From: Hydrogenophaga sp.
Lineage (GTDB): Bacteria; Pseudomonadota; Gammaproteobacteria; Burkholderiales; Burkholderiaceae_C
DNA: 64,000 nt
Assembly (NCBI RefSeq): GCF_026125785.1
Contig: NZ_JAHCKL010000008.1
Coordinates: 97,515-161,514 of the forward strand
Direction of reading: 5' to 3'
Notes under the pieces: model-generated
Told to the model about the DNA's origin: nothing
Database searches by the model: none
Seen by the model: only the letters and a program-made list of their open reading frames with translations
Program-made: the position numbers and the translations under genes
In this document: piece after piece, positions 55,408 through 63,897 of the stretch
Position numbering within the stretch: the stretch's first letter is position 1
How the letters are laid out: each line of letters starts with the position of its first letter

Positions 55408-56049
55408 TCAGCGGTTGGGCTGCGGGGTCAGCCGCAGGTACGGGCGCACGGCGCGGAAGCCTTTGGGGAAACGCTGCGCGATCTCCGCCGGGTCCTGCAG
55501 GCTGGGGACGATCACCACCTCGTCGCCGTCCTTCCAGTTGGCCGGCGTGGCCACCTTGTGGCTGTCGGTGAGCTGCAGCGAATCGATCACGCGCAGGATC
55601 TCGTCGAAATTGCGCCCGGTGCTGGCCGGGTAGGTCAGCGTGGTGCGGATCACCTTCTTCGGGTCGATGATGAACACGCTGCGCACCGTGGCGGTGGCCG
55701 AGGCGTTCGGGTGGATCATGTCGTAGAGCGTGGCCACCTTGCGGTCCGCATCGGCCAGGATGGGGAAGTTCACCGTGGTGTTCTGGGTCTCGTTGATGTC
55801 CTGCACCCATTTGCCATGCGAGTCCAGCGGATCGACGCTGACCGCGATCGGCTTGACATTGCGCCGGGCAAACTCGCCTGAGAGCGCCGCCGTCTTGCCC
55901 AGTTCGGTGGTGCACACCGGCGTGAAATCAGCCGGATGGGAAAACAGCACCACCCAGGCATCGCCCGCCCATTCGTGGAAGTGGATCGGGCCGGCGGTGG
56001 AGTCCTGTGTGAAGTCGGGCGCGGTATCGCCCAGGCGAAGGGTGCTCAT
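55408..56049 (-). CDS. 1-Cys peroxiredoxin (Prx6 type)
   Basis: A peroxidase of 213 residues that reduces hydroperoxides. The peroxidatic cysteine is Cys46 in DFTPVCTTEL; the segments GDTAPDF and the C-terminal domain (FDEILRVIDSLQL ... TPANWKDGDEVVIVP) are typical of the Prx6/AhpC-TSA group. No resolving cysteine is present. Upstream AT-rich DNA resembles that of sbp, suggesting coregulation with sulfur supply. Confidence 0.94.
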   Translation of the reverse strand: MSTLRLGDTAPDFTQDSTAGPIHFHEWAGDAWVVLFSHPADFTPVCTTELGKTAALSGEFARRNVKPIAVSVDPLDSHGKWVQDINETQNTTVNFPILADADRKVATLYDMIHPNASATATVRSVFIIDPKKVIRTTLTYPASTGRNFDEILRVIDSLQLTDSHKVATPANWKDGDEVVIVPSLQDPAEIAQRFPKGFRAVRPYLRLTPQPNR

Positions 56050-56099
56050 GAGGTTCGCTCCTTGAAAGTAGGCAGAAGCGCATTCTCTGGAGCCCGCTC

Positions 56100-56138
56100 A
56101 AATAACCAAACGACTATGAAGTAGTTTGTTTATAGGTG
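56100..56138 (-). promoter_or_regulatory. AT-rich control region upstream of peroxiredoxin, similar to the sbp region
   Basis: On the minus strand it reads CCTATAAACAAACTACTTC, then ATAGTCGTTTGGTTATTTG. The shared elements with the sbp region are TATAA, a run of A/C, AGTCGTT and GG-TT. It lies 51-89 bases before the peroxiredoxin start. Confidence 0.5.
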
Positions 56139-56228
56139 CCAGGCATATGACTTGGCCGCCTGCGGCATCGGCGCGGTGGGGGACATGCCGATGTGTCCTT
56201 GGCGCAATCGGCGGGCGCGGCGGCCGGC

Positions 56229-58073
56229 TCAGTACAGCCGCACCGCGACGTCGAAGTGCCAGGTGCGGCGGATCTCGATCACGTCGTATTCGCGCGCCAG
56301 TGCCGGCGGGAAGGGTGGGTAGTTGGCCTGGCTGTGCACGATGCGCGGGATGGCCTCGTCGAGGGCGGGTACGCCGCTGGAACGCAGGAAGGTGATGGAC
56401 TCCACCGAGCCGTCGCTGCGGATCGCCACCGTGACGACGGGCTGGGTGTGCGCCTGTTTCGCTGCCTCGCGCACCATCTCGAAGGTCATGTTCATCTGGA
56501 TCTTGCGCGCCCAGGCCTCGGCGTAGCGGATGAGCTCGGCGTTGGGGTCCGTGCGGCCGAACAGGCGGTAGCGGCGCAGACTGCTGGCCTGCGGATCGCG
56601 CTGCGCGGCCGCAGCCGCCGCCTCACGTCGGTCCGCTTCTTCATTCAACTGCCGGCCGATCTCGCGCAGCCGGGCTTCGCGCTGGGCTTCGTAGGCCTGG
56701 CGCTCCGCCGCCAGCCGGGCCGCTTCGGAAGTCGCCGCCGCCTGCTGGCGCGCGGCCTCTTGTTGTGCGGCGGCCTGACGCTCACCCTCCAGCCGTGCCG
56801 CTTCGGCCTGCGCGGCAGCCTGGCGGGCGGCTTCCTCGCGTTGCGCGCTGGCGATGCGTTCGGCCTCCTGGCGCGCGGCTTCGCGTTCGGCGGCGGCGCG
56901 CCGCTGGGCTTCCTGCCTTGCGGCCTCGGCCTGTGCGGCGGCTTGGCGGGCGGCTTCCTCGCGTTGCGCGCTGGCGATGCGTTCGGCTTCCTGGCGCGCG
57001 GCCTCGCGTTCGGCGGCGGCGCGCCGCTGGGCTTCCTGCCGTGCGGCTTCGGCCTGTGCGGCGGTAGCCTGGCGGGCCGTTTCCTCGCGTTGTGCGCTGG
57101 CGAGGCGTTCGGCTTCCTGGCGTTGTGCCGTGGCCTGGCGCTCGGCGTCCTGTCTTTCCACTTCCAGCCGCGCGGCTTCGGCCTGTGCGGCGGCATGGCG
57201 CGCGGCTTCTTCCTGCCGTGCCAGAGCGATCTGCTGTTCCATGGCGAGGCGTTCCTGTGCCTGCCGCTCGGCCTGGGCCTGGGCCTCGGCTTCAGCTTGT
57301 GCTTGTGCTTGTGCTTGTTGCGTGCTCTCGGTGCGCTGCGGTTCCTGCTCCCGTTGCGCGGCTTCGGCGTGGGGTTGTTGGGCATCCGGTGCCTGTGGCT
57401 CCTCTGGCCGGGCTGCCATCGCCTGGCGGCTCAGGTCTTCCTGTCGCCGGGCTTCCTCGCGTGCGGCCTCGGCGGCTCTGGCTGCGGCCAGCTGCGCCGC
57501 TTCCTGGCGTGCGGCCGCCCGGCGTGCGGCTTCCAGGCGCGCCGCTTCGATCCGCGCAGCCTGCAGGCGGGCCGCCTCAAGCCGCGCTGCTTGCGCGGCG
57601 GCGGCCTCCCGTTGCTGGGCGACCCGTTCGGCGTAGTCGAGCAGCGTCAGCGGGGTTGTTGCGTCCGCCGGCGAAGGCGCTTTAGCCGGGTCGGATGCCG
57701 AGGCTGCGTCAACGGGGTCGGCCGAAGGCTGCGGCGCTGGGTTGAGCACCACGCGCAGCGCGGGGACCTCGGCCCGCCGGTCCTGCCACGGCAGGCTGAA
57801 GCCGGGCAGCAGGCCGAGGCCTGCGCTGCCATAGGTGAGGGTCAACAACAGGGCGTGAAAGAGCAGAGACCCCAGCACGCCGAGCCGCATGGCGCGGCGC
57901 TCGGCCTGGTCAGGGGTCAGGCGTTTGCGCCTGCGCCGCCGGTGCGGGCGTGAGGGCGTGGAGCCTGAAGGCGGTAGCGTGGATGGGCGGGTGCTGGCGG
58001 AACTCAAGCAGCGCCCTCCGCCGGCCGTGGCCGCGCCGTCCGCTTGAGCCGCAGTTCGGCCCGGCCTTGCCAT
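56229..58073 (-). CDS. TolA/TonB-like protein with long Ala-rich coiled coil
   Basis: A protein of up to 614 residues. A cytoplasmic basic segment and one membrane helix (LGVLGSLLFHALLLTLTYGS, about residue 63) precede a charged Ala/Glu/Gln/Arg helix of about 350 residues, as in TolA domain II. The final 100 residues carry a TonB-C-like domain (KIQMNMTFEMVREAAKQAHT ... VTVAIRSDGSVESITFLRSS). A 41-residue unit is repeated in tandem. It probably spans the periplasm as an energy-transducing or scaffold protein. The start is uncertain: ATG 58073 or TTG 58007. Confidence 0.8.
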   Translation of the reverse strand: MARPGRTAAQADGAATAGGGRCLSSASTRPSTLPPSGSTPSRPHRRRRRKRLTPDQAERRAMRLGVLGSLLFHALLLTLTYGSAGLGLLPGFSLPWQDRRAEVPALRVVLNPAPQPSADPVDAASASDPAKAPSPADATTPLTLLDYAERVAQQREAAAAQAARLEAARLQAARIEAARLEAARRAAARQEAAQLAAARAAEAAREEARRQEDLSRQAMAARPEEPQAPDAQQPHAEAAQREQEPQRTESTQQAQAQAQAEAEAQAQAERQAQERLAMEQQIALARQEEAARHAAAQAEAARLEVERQDAERQATAQRQEAERLASAQREETARQATAAQAEAARQEAQRRAAAEREAARQEAERIASAQREEAARQAAAQAEAARQEAQRRAAAEREAARQEAERIASAQREEAARQAAAQAEAARLEGERQAAAQQEAARQQAAATSEAARLAAERQAYEAQREARLREIGRQLNEEADRREAAAAAAQRDPQASSLRRYRLFGRTDPNAELIRYAEAWARKIQMNMTFEMVREAAKQAHTQPVVTVAIRSDGSVESITFLRSSGVPALDEAIPRIVHSQANYPPFPPALAREYDVIEIRRTWHFDVAVRLY

Positions 58074-58266
58074 CGGCCCTGGCTGCGCTCAAGTGTTCCG
58101 CAGAGGTTGGTGCACCACATCCGGGTGATTGTCCTCTCCAAACCCCTGCTTCCGGGGTGCCGAATCTCACGGTTGCGCCAGGTGAGGCCGGCGCCGCGCC
58201 CCGAGGGGCTGGGCGATGCGGGTGATTCCGCTTTACGAATGGTTGGACTATTGGTAAATTGACATG

Positions 58267-58291
58267 GTACGAATACAAAATGTATTTGTAC
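58267..58291. promoter_or_regulatory. 25-bp palindromic operator overlapping a TTGACA promoter
   Basis: GTACGAATACA (58267-58277), AAA, TGTATTTGTAC (58281-58291); the arms match at 10 of 11 positions. TTGACA at 58259-58264 lies just upstream and the palindrome covers the spacer and the likely -10 region (around 58282-58288), so a bound repressor would block transcription of the tctC-MFS-VOC cluster. Confidence 0.7.
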
Positions 58292-58327
58292 AAAACAATC
58301 AGCCAAAACCACGTTAGGAGACTCCCC

Positions 58328-59299
58328 ATGACCTGGAACCGCCGCGACCTTCTGCTCGCTTCGGGCGCCCTTGCACTGGCCCCCGCGCTGCGGGCCCAGA
58401 GCTTTCCCTCCCGGCCCTTGAAGATGATCTACACCTACGCGCCGGGCGGCGTGGGTGATGCCCTGGCGCGCATGACCGCCGCGTCCATGGGCAACTACCT
58501 GGGCCAGCAGGTGGTGGTGGAGAACCGCACCGGTGCTTCCGGCTCCATTGGCGTGCAGGCGGGCTGGCGTGCCGCACCGGACGGCTACACCATGGTGATG
58601 ACCACCATCACGACGGTGGTGCAGTACCCGCTGGTCACCAAGGACAACAGCTTCGACCCGGCCACTTCCCTGGTGCCGCTGGCCAACCTGGCGATGAATC
58701 CGCTGTGCCTGCTGGTACACCCTTCGCTGCCGGTGACGGATTTCCCCAGCTTCGTGGCCTGGGCACAGCAGCAGTCTGGTGGCGTGGACGTGGCGGTGTC
58801 GGGGCCCACGCTGGAGGTGGCCACGGCCCTGCTGGCGCATGGCGCCAAGCTGAAGTTCAACACCATCCGCTACCGGGGTGGTGCGCCGGCCTTGCAGGCC
58901 GTGCTGGGCGGTGAGGTCAAGGTCTGGTTCGAGTCCATCAATGGCGCCATGCTGGCGAACGCGCGCGAAGGCAAGCTGCGCCTGATCGCGGTGACCTCGC
59001 AGGAAGCCTTCTCGCTGCTGCCGGACGTGCCGCCGATCGCCCGCTTCCTGCCCGGCTACGTGCAGGACATCAACTTTGCGCTGTGGGCGCCGCCGGGCAC
59101 GCCGGCCGAGATCGTGGCCAGCCTCAAGGACGCGATCGCCAAGGCGGCGGCGGAACCGGACATGAAGGACAAGATCGCCAAGAACGGCGTGGTGCAGGCG
59201 GCCGAAGGCGGCGAGTACGTCACGCGCGTGACGCGCCGTGAAGCGGCGGCGATCAAGCGGGCCATGGAACTGGTGCCGTCCATCAGCTACGGTGGCTGA
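58328..59299 (+). CDS. Bug/TctC-family solute-binding protein
   Basis: Periplasmic binding protein of 323 residues with a twin-arginine-like signal (TWNRRDLLLASGALALAPAL, cleavage after RAQ). Family features: YTYAPGGVGDALARMTA, VENRTGASGSIGVQAG and WFESINGAMLANAREGK. No tctA/tctB follows; an MFS gene does, an unusual partner. It may serve a TctAB pair elsewhere or act as a sensor. AGGAG lies upstream of ATG 58328. Confidence 0.9.
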   Translation: MTWNRRDLLLASGALALAPALRAQSFPSRPLKMIYTYAPGGVGDALARMTAASMGNYLGQQVVVENRTGASGSIGVQAGWRAAPDGYTMVMTTITTVVQYPLVTKDNSFDPATSLVPLANLAMNPLCLLVHPSLPVTDFPSFVAWAQQQSGGVDVAVSGPTLEVATALLAHGAKLKFNTIRYRGGAPALQAVLGGEVKVWFESINGAMLANAREGKLRLIAVTSQEAFSLLPDVPPIARFLPGYVQDINFALWAPPGTPAEIVASLKDAIAKAAAEPDMKDKIAKNGVVQAAEGGEYVTRVTRREAAAIKRAMELVPSISYGG

Positions 59300-60482
59300 A
59301 GCGTCCGCGGGAAAAGGCGGCGCGCTGCCGCATGCCCTGTGGGCCCTGCTGTTCGGCAACTTCGTGGTGGGCTACGGCGTGTCCGCCGTGCCCGGCACCC
59401 TGCCGGAGATCAGCGCCTCGCTGGGCGTGTCGATCTCCCGCGCCGGCCAGCTCATCTCGGTGTCGTCCCTGGTGGTGGCGTTGAGCGCACCGCTGGCCGC
59501 CGCGCTGCTGCCGGGCTGGGACCGCCGGCGCCTGCTGGCGCTCACCATGGGCTGGTACGGCGCGCTGCATGTGCTGTGTGCGTTCATGCCCAGCCTGGGC
59601 CTGCTGATGGCGGTGCGCATGCTGGCCATGGTGTCGCCCGCCATCTTCACCCCGCAGGCGGCGGCCTGCGCCGGCCTGCTGGCGCCGCCCGCACTGCGAG
59701 GCAGGGCCATCACCTTCGTGTTCCTGGGCTTCTCCGCGTCGGCGGTGCTGGGCATGCCGATCAGCGCATTCGTCAGCGGTACGCTGGGTTGGCGCCAGGC
59801 CTTCGCTCTGGTGGGCCTGTGCAGCCTGGCCAACGCGCTGTGGATATGGCGTTCCCTGCCGGCGGACGTGCGCCCGCCGGCCATGGCGCGGGACGCGTGG
59901 GGGCGCGTCTTCCGCTCGCCCGCGGTCATGAGCTGCCTGGGCGTGACGCTGATGTTCGGCTCCGCCCAGTTCACGCTGTACGCCTATTTCGCCCCCTATT
60001 TCAAGCAGCAGGTGGGCGTTTCGGCGGCCCAGCTGTCGCTGCTGTTCATGTGGCTCGGCGTCTTCGGCCTGGCAGGCAATACGCTGCTGTCGCGGCGCAT
60101 CGACCGCATCGGCGCGCCGCGGGCCTTGCTCATTGCACTGGGCCTGGCCTGCGTCACGCTGGCGGCCTGGCCCCTGGGCACCGGGTTCGCGGCCATGGCA
60201 CTGGTGCTGGTGCCCTGGGCGCTGGGCTACTTCGCGGCCAATTCTTCGCAGCAGGTGCGGCTGGCCGGCATCGCGCCGTCGCTGGTGTCGGGCTCCATCG
60301 CGCTCAACACCGCGGCCATCTACGCCGGCCAGGGCATAGGTGCGGCCATCGGCGGCGTGGTCATTGCCCACGCGGGCTGGGGATGGCTCAACTGGGTGGC
60401 TCTGGCGGGCATGCTGCTGTCCATGGCCGCGAGCGCGGGCGCGGCCCGGCTGGCGGCGCGACAGCGTGATCTGCGAGGATAG
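59292..60482 (+). CDS. MFS transporter
   Basis: A protein of 396 residues with about 12 hydrophobic helices (LWALLFGNFVVGYGVSAVPG first) and the DHA1-type segments VRMLAMVSPAIFTPQAAACA and FVFLGFSASAVLGMPIS. Start GTG 59292 overlaps the binding-protein stop by eight bases. Substrate unknown; exporter of the arabinose-efflux-like group likely. Followed 59 bases later by a VOC gene. Confidence 0.86.
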   Translation: MAEASAGKGGALPHALWALLFGNFVVGYGVSAVPGTLPEISASLGVSISRAGQLISVSSLVVALSAPLAAALLPGWDRRRLLALTMGWYGALHVLCAFMPSLGLLMAVRMLAMVSPAIFTPQAAACAGLLAPPALRGRAITFVFLGFSASAVLGMPISAFVSGTLGWRQAFALVGLCSLANALWIWRSLPADVRPPAMARDAWGRVFRSPAVMSCLGVTLMFGSAQFTLYAYFAPYFKQQVGVSAAQLSLLFMWLGVFGLAGNTLLSRRIDRIGAPRALLIALGLACVTLAAWPLGTGFAAMALVLVPWALGYFAANSSQQVRLAGIAPSLVSGSIALNTAAIYAGQGIGAAIGGVVIAHAGWGWLNWVALAGMLLSMAASAGAARLAARQRDLRG

Positions 60483-60541
60483 TGGCTGGCCGGAACCAGG
60501 CACGGCAGCCTGCCCGGAAACACCACAGCAAGGACGCGATC

Positions 60542-60928
60542 ATGATCGACCACATGGGTATCAACGTCAGCGACATCAGGAAGAGCAAGGCCTTCTACGC
60601 TCTGGCGCTGGCGCCGCTGGGCTATGCACTGGTGATGGAGCTGCCCGCTTCGGTCACCGGTTACGCCGACACGGCCGGCTTTGGCGAACCGCCCAAGCCG
60701 GATTTCTGGATTTCCGGCGGCACGCCCAACCAGCCGCCGATCCACGTCGCCTTTCGTGCATCGACCCGCGCGCAGGTCGATGCGTTCCATGCGGCCGCCA
60801 TCGCCGCCGGCGGGGTGGACAACGGGCCGCCCGGCCTGCGCCCCCACTACCACGCCAACTACTACGGTGCGTTTGTCCGCGACCCCGACGGCCACAACAT
60901 CGAGGCCGTCTGCCACGCGGCCGTGTGA
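60542..60928 (+). CDS. VOC-family (glyoxalase-like) protein
   Basis: A protein of 128 residues with the VOC pattern: MIDHMGINVSDIRKSKAFYA at the start, IHVAFRAST in the middle and YGAFVRDPDGHNIEAVCH at the end, giving His and Glu metal ligands. Start ATG 60542 matches the family; the frame reaching back to 60482 is the MFS tail region. Same direction as the tctC-MFS pair and likely cotranscribed. Confidence 0.87.
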   Translation: MIDHMGINVSDIRKSKAFYALALAPLGYALVMELPASVTGYADTAGFGEPPKPDFWISGGTPNQPPIHVAFRASTRAQVDAFHAAAIAAGGVDNGPPGLRPHYHANYYGAFVRDPDGHNIEAVCHAAV

Positions 60929-60934
60929 ATCAGG

Positions 60935-61225
60935 TCACAGCGCTTCGACGATGCGGATGTCCCGCACCGCGCCGTCTCCCAGGGCCTTGAGTGCGAGCTG
61001 GTATGCCGGGCTGTCGTGCGTGGCGACGGCCTGCTCCACGCTGTCGAACTCAATCAGCACCGCGCGCTCGTTGACCGCCGCCTCATAGACCTTGGCCGGC
61101 AGACCGCGCGCCAGGAAACGCCCGCCCGCCGCCTGGATGGCGGGGCCGGCGATGCGCGCGTACTCGGCCAGGGCGGCGGGGTCGCTGATGGAGCGGTAGG
61201 TGGAGATCCAGTAGGCCTTGGGCAT
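60935..61225 (-). CDS. DUF1330 family protein
   Basis: A protein of 96 residues with the ferredoxin-like (dimeric alpha-beta barrel) DUF1330 pattern: AYWISTYRSISDPAALAEYA, GGRFLARGLPAKVYE and VLIEFDSVEQAVATHDSPAY. Function unknown; homologues are common as single small genes in proteobacteria. Converges with the VOC gene, six bases apart. Confidence 0.9.
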   Translation of the reverse strand: MPKAYWISTYRSISDPAALAEYARIAGPAIQAAGGRFLARGLPAKVYEAAVNERAVLIEFDSVEQAVATHDSPAYQLALKALGDGAVRDIRIVEAL

Positions 61226-61286
61226 GTCGAGTTGGGCTGCTGCGGCTTTCGCTGCAGAAGGTTCATCGGCGGGAGGTCAATCCCGA

Positions 61287-61307
61287 TCAAGTCTTTTTTG
61301 GACTTGA
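61287..61307. repeat. Hairpin in the 61226-61570 intergenic region
   Basis: TCAAGTC (61287-61293), loop TTTTTTG, GACTTGA (61301-61307). The 345-base gap is AT-richer than its surroundings. It also holds a TTGACA at 61482-61487, a possible -35 element for the secretion operon, but no clear -10. I see no gene in it. Confidence 0.55.
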
Positions 61308-61782
61308 CCGGCGCAGTATAGCGAGCGAGTAAAGGTGACTTTGATCAAGCCGGTCGGCGGCACCTCATGACGCGCATACCCATGCAACTGGAGAAAACCC
61401 GTAGCACCGCTATGGGGTGAATGACCGGTTGGGTATTTCCAACTGGTCTCGAATGCAAGTTTTGGGGAGAAAACGCCAACCTTGACAGGGGCCGCCATCA
61501 GAAAACTTTAAGCCCGTTAAATTGGGTGAGCTTTTGGCTTTTGCCATCGCTCAAACAAAGGGGGCTGCAGGTGGGAGGAAGCGCCGTATCGACATTGCCG
61601 GCACTGGGGCAGATTGCGCCTCAGAGTCCACCCACTCCCACCGAAGAGGCCTTGGGCGCTTCCACAGATGCTGACAATGCGAGGGGGCCTCACACGCCGA
61701 CCTCCATTCCCCTCTCATCGCGCTCTGCCTCGTCGCGCGATTTCATCAAATCCCTTGCGAACCTGCGGTCATCGCCCACGCA

Positions 61783-63897
61783 TTGGGTATCCCGGCCAGC
61801 CGGGCCGTTCTGGCCGAAGACGTGCTTCTCGGCGCCAGGCATGTTGGACTCAAAGCCAAGCTGACCCGCACCAGTATGGAGCGGCTGCCGCACGTCCCAT
61901 TGCCTGCGCTGGCCATGCTTCGCGATCCTCGCTGCCCCGATGGCCCGCCGCGCATGGTCGTTCTGGCCCAGGTCAATGCGCAGCGGGTATTGCTCCACGA
62001 TCCGGCGGCAGGCAGGCCCACCATCGAGTCCCTGGACGTGTTCGCCGACCAGTGGACGGGCGAATTGATCCTCATCTCGAGCCGTGCAAGTCTGGCGGGT
62101 GAGCTGGCCAAGTTCGACTTTTCGTGGTTCATCCCCAGTCTGGTCAAGCACCGCAAGCTGCTGGGCGAGGTGCTGTTCATCAGCTTCATGCTGCAGCTCT
62201 TTGGGTTGGTCAGCCCCTTGTTCTTCCAGGTGGTGATGGACAAGGTATTGGTACACCGAGGCATGACCACGCTGGACGTGCTGGTGATCGGCCTGGTGGT
62301 GGTCTTCGAGTCGGTCTTGACCTACCTGCGCACCTACGTGTTCAGCCATACCACCAGCCGCATCGACGTGGAGTTGGGCGCAAGGCTGTTTCGGCACCTG
62401 GTGCAATTGCCCCTGGCCTATTTCCAGGCGCGACGGGTGGGCGATTCGGTGGCCCGCGTGCGAGAACTGGAGAACATCCGCAGTTTTCTCACCGGCAACG
62501 CGCTCACCGTGGTGCTCGATGTGCTGTTCTCGGTGGTGTTCATCGCCGTCATGCTGTTCTACAGCGTCACGCTCACGCTCATCGTGCTGGTGAGCCTGCC
62601 GCTGTACTTCGGGCTGAGCCTGGCGATCGTGCCCGTCCTGCGGCGCCGGCTGGACGAGAAGTTCGCCCGTGGTGCTGAGAACCAGGCCATGCTGGTGGAG
62701 ACCGTCACCGGCATCCAGACCGTCAAGGCCACGGCGCTTGAGCCGGCGTTTGGCCGTCGCTGGGATGGCCAACTGGCCGGCTATGTCTCGGCGGGTTTCA
62801 AGACACAGAACGTGGCCACCCTGGGGCACGAAGGCATCAACTTGATTGGAAAACTCGTCAACGCCGCCACCCTGTGGTGGGGCGCCCACCTGGTCATGGA
62901 CCAGCAATTGACGGTGGGCCAGTTCGTGGCCTTCAACATGTTTGCCCAGCGCGTGTCTCAGCCGATCATGCGCATGGCCCAGCTCTGGACAGACTTTCAG
63001 CAGACCGGCATTTCCATGGCGCGCCTGGGCGACATCCTGAACAGCCGCACCGAGGTGCCTCCCACCAACGCCGCCCAGTTGCCACCGCTGAAGGGTCATG
63101 TGCAGTTCGATCAGGTCACCCACCGCTACCGCCCGGAGGCGGCGCCTGTGTTGCATAGCGTCAGCCTGGACATTGCTGCGGGCGAAGTGCTGGGCATCGT
63201 GGGGCGATCCGGCTCGGGCAAGAGCACGTTGACCAAGCTGGTGCAGCGGCTGTATTCGCCTGAACAGGGGCGCGTGATCATCGACGGCATCGACATCAGC
63301 CTGATCGATGCCGCTCAGTTGCGCCGGCAGGTGGGCGTGGTGCTGCAGGAAAACCTGCTCTTCAACCGCAGTGTTCGAGAAAACATTGCGATCACCGATC
63401 CGGCAGCGCCCATCGAGGTCGTGGTGCAGGTGGCCAAGCTGGCCGGCGCCCACGAGTTCATCAGCGAGCTGCCCGAAGGTTATGACACCGTGGTGGGTGA
63501 GCAGGGAAGCACGCTTTCGGGCGGGCAGCGTCAGCGCATTGCCATCGCCCGGGCGCTGTTCGGCAATCCGCGCATCCTGATCTTTGACGAAGCCACCAGC
63601 GCGCTGGACTACGAGAGCGAGGCCATCATCCAGCGCAACATGGCGCGCATCAGCAAGGGCCGCACCGTGATCATCATTGCGCACCGCCTCTCGGCCGTGC
63701 GACATGCCAACCGCATCGTGGTGATGGATCGCGGTCGGATCGTGGAAAGCGGCACCCATGACACGCTGGTGACGCAGCCTGACGGACACTACGCGCAACT
63801 TTGGCGCTTGCAGGATGCCCGGCTTCCGGAAGAGCCTGCGCAGGACGATGGAGCGCAGCCAAGGGCATCGCAAACATCTGAAGGGACGAGCCCATGA
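61783..63897 (+). CDS. Type I secretion ATPase/permease (HlyB/RtxB family), 5' end disrupted
   Basis: An ABC exporter of 704 residues counted from TTG 61783. Six-helix membrane domain (FISFMLQLFGLVSPLFFQVV onward), then the ATPase: Walker A GRSGSGKS near residue 474, [15 protein letters not shown], Walker B ILIFDEATSALD, H-loop IIIAHRLSAVR. The N-terminus is the C39-like non-peptidase domain, but it is cut: coding character in the same frame continues upstream to 61675 (SPLIALCLVARFHQIP) with no start codon before a TGA at 61672. A single-base loss in the G5 run at 61683-61687 would connect it to a frame starting near GTG 61571. Exports RTX-type proteins with the HlyD partner that follows. 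Confidence 0.85.
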   Translation: MGIPASRAVLAEDVLLGARHVGLKAKLTRTSMERLPHVPLPALAMLRDPRCPDGPPRMVVLAQVNAQRVLLHDPAAGRPTIESLDVFADQWTGELILISSRASLAGELAKFDFSWFIPSLVKHRKLLGEVLFISFMLQLFGLVSPLFFQVVMDKVLVHRGMTTLDVLVIGLVVVFESVLTYLRTYVFSHTTSRIDVELGARLFRHLVQLPLAYFQARRVGDSVARVRELENIRSFLTGNALTVVLDVLFSVVFIAVMLFYSVTLTLIVLVSLPLYFGLSLAIVPVLRRRLDEKFARGAENQAMLVETVTGIQTVKATALEPAFGRRWDGQLAGYVSAGFKTQNVATLGHEGINLIGKLVNAATLWWGAHLVMDQQLTVGQFVAFNMFAQRVSQPIMRMAQLWTDFQQTGISMARLGDILNSRTEVPPTNAAQLPPLKGHVQFDQVTHRYRPEAAPVLHSVSLDIAAGEVLGIVGRSGSGKSTLTKLVQRLYSPEQGRVIIDGIDISLIDAAQLRRQVGVVLQENLLFNRSVRENIAITDPAAPIEVVVQVAKLAGAHEFISELPEGYDTVVGEQGSTLSGGQRQRIAIARALFGNPRILIFDEATSALDYESEAIIQRNMARISKGRTVIIIAHRLSAVRHANRIVVMDRGRIVESGTHDTLVTQPDGHYAQLWRLQDARLPEEPAQDDGAQPRASQTSEGTSP

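Noticed and set aside
61421-61864. A 147-codon frame before the secretion ATPase as an independent gene
   Set aside because: Its first part has no protein-like features and its last part is out of frame with the conserved C39-like domain. Only the stretch from about 61571 to 61683 may be the displaced 5' end of the ATPase gene.
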